The notes below the pieces were generated by a model. That model saw only the letters and a program-made list of their open reading frames with translations, had not been told where the DNA came from and searched no databases. This document shows positions 63,076 through 64,000 of a stretch of DNA of 64,000 nt, piece by piece; position 1 is the first letter of the stretch, and each line of letters begins with the position of its first letter. The position numbers and the translations under genes were made by a program. This DNA comes from a virus, in IMG/VR virus record IMGVR_UViG_3300006734_000007, positions 1-64,000 of that record; one strand, 5' to 3'.

Positions 63076-64000
63076 TATCTAAAAGAATATTGGTTCTTGC
63101 TATTAACTAGTTTTAAATTCATATGTTTATTTCCTGATACACGGCGTATAAGTTTAATATTACTTAAATAATGTCTAAACTTTTTACGTTGATGTTCAGG
63201 TTTAAAATAATCTAAATAGTTTGGATTTAAAGTTTTTATATAACCATTAGGAGATGTTTCCCACATTTGTCTTGTAAATCCTGTAAACTCTCCTCTGTCA
63301 TCTGTTACATCCCAAAATTGATTAAATCTATACTTATGTTCTTCTTTAGAATATAGAATATCTATTCCATTTGCTGTAACATTAGGATAGTTTAGTATGG
63401 CCGGCGCATTATTTTTAGGCTTAAGATTTAACCTAAGTTCACCAGAAACTTGTTCTGTATTATAAATAACAGCACGATCAAAATTAAAATCAAGTACATG
63501 ATGTCTATCCACACCTTCTTCATCCCACTCATACACCTCCATTATATATTCTATACTTCGTAAAGTATTTACAACTTGTCCTGTAGGTGTAACCATATCT
63601 ACTTCAAACGGATAATTAATGTTATAGAAATTACAATAACTATCAGATCTATCATTATGAATCCAAAGTCCTGTATTTTTAATACTAATGTGATTATTCT
63701 TTCCAGCCATTAATAAATCAGGATGCCAATCATGAAATGATACCCAAGCTTTAACTTTAGGATCATAAGATACTGTCCAAGATGCATTATCAAAATATCT
63801 TTCATCTCCAATTTCAAATGTTCCAAGTACATCTTGCATTGTAAAATTTCCACTTCTTTCTCTATATTGAACTAATCCTTGATATTCTTTTTTAAGTTTA
63901 TAATCTTTTTTAGTAAAATAAAGAATTCCATTATTAGAATTGTAAATAGATTGGCAACCTACACCAACCACAGGATTATCTAATAAATTATAATTAGGGA
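63075..64000 (-). CDS. Probable tail/stabilization-type structural protein, C-terminal part (5' end outside window)
   Basis: The frame is open through the right edge (residues before the GTG at 63971 read PNYNLLDNP), so this is the C-terminal ~308 residues of a larger protein. It is strand-rich: NNGILYFTKKDYKLK, NASWTVSYDPKVKAWVSFHDW, GLWIHNDRSDSYCNFYN, YPFEVDMVTPTGQVVNTLRS, ending in a basic segment (RKKFRHYLSNIKLIRRVSG). I recall this layout from proteins annotated as stabilization or tail proteins in crAss-like genomes. The TAA overlaps the next ATG (TAATG), which suggests coupled expression with the 1702-aa virion gene. Two cysteines are visible. Confidence 0.6.
   Translation of the reverse strand, partial: PNYNLLDNPVVGVGCQSIYNSNNGILYFTKKDYKLKKEYQGLVQYRERSGNFTMQDVLGTFEIGDERYFDNASWTVSYDPKVKAWVSFHDWHPDLLMAGKNNHISIKNTGLWIHNDRSDSYCNFYNINYPFEVDMVTPTGQVVNTLRSIEYIMEVYEWDEEGVDRHHVLDFNFDRAVIYNTEQVSGELRLNLKPKNNAPAILNYPNVTANGIDILYSKEEHKYRFNQFWDVTDDRGEFTGFTRQMWETSPNGYIKTLNPNYLDYFKPEHQRKKFRHYLSNIKLIRRVSGNKHMNLKLVNSKNQYSFR

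Noticed and set aside
1-64000. Alternative genetic code (TAG or TGA reassigned), as in some crAss-like phages
   Set aside because: All long genes read through with standard stops, and TAA, TAG and TGA each end genes at sensible places.
1-64000. tRNA genes or CRISPR arrays
   Set aside because: I saw no convincing T-arm (GGTTCGA…) with matching acceptor stem and no regularly spaced direct repeats.
1-64000. Integrase, repressor or other temperate-phage genes
   Set aside because: No tyrosine or serine recombinase motif and no attachment-site-like repeat were seen.

Overview
The window is AT-rich phage DNA and looks like a crAss-like phage (order Crassvirales) of a Bacteroidetes host. The main evidence is on the minus strand: giant virion genes, one of which carries the DFDID active-site loop described for the virion RNA polymerase of crAss-like phage phi14:2. 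A Bacteroidetes host also fits the start sites, which have A-rich leaders (typically TAAATATG or AATTATG) and no Shine-Dalgarno motif. The genetic code appears standard, with TAA, TAG and TGA all used as stops. Capsid, portal, terminase and integrase genes are not visible, so the window is part of a longer genome. Both edges cut genes.

Left part (1-19054), plus strand: a tightly packed DNA replication and recombination block with many ATGA or TAATG overlaps. In order it holds a NinB-like small protein, an ATP-dependent DNA ligase, a DnaB-type helicase, a Sak4-like RecA-fold ATPase with a probable single-strand DNA-binding protein, a DnaG-like Toprim protein, a RuvC-like resolvase, a metallopeptidase/VWA protein paired with a MoxR-type AAA ATPase, two paralogous unknown proteins, a PD-(D/E)XK nuclease, a family B DNA polymerase, a DUF932-type protein and a small membrane protein. 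One small gene (811-1128) lies on the opposite strand. Intrinsic terminators divide the block after 6191, 14955 and 18532.

Right part (19144-64000), minus strand: eight very large late or virion genes, transcribed from right to left toward a terminator shared with the left block at about 19.1 kb. In transcription order they are the C-terminal part of a probable tail/stabilization protein; three proteins (1702, 889 and 1213 aa) that share a short recurring motif (consensus LPKAQ/PMAQ-x-S and KFQ-x-GG); a 1315-aa probable cargo protein; and three giants of 2063, 4836 and 2572 aa. The 4836-aa protein carries the RNA polymerase motif plus GNAT-, SAP-, zincin- and SLOG-like regions. The 2063-aa protein carries a PD-(D/E)XK nuclease. 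The 2572-aa and 1702-aa proteins carry HExxH zincin motifs.

The most striking observation concerns cysteines. By my reading the three giants (9471 residues together) contain only four. One is the last residue of the 2063-aa protein. Two are residue 4 and the last residue of the 4836-aa protein. The fourth is residue 5 of the 2572-aa protein. All cysteines therefore sit at the two head-to-tail junctions (…KC | MALC… and …KC | MALNC…). This suggests a chain of virion proteins linked through terminal cysteines, perhaps by disulfides that hold in the virion and are released in the reducing host cytoplasm.
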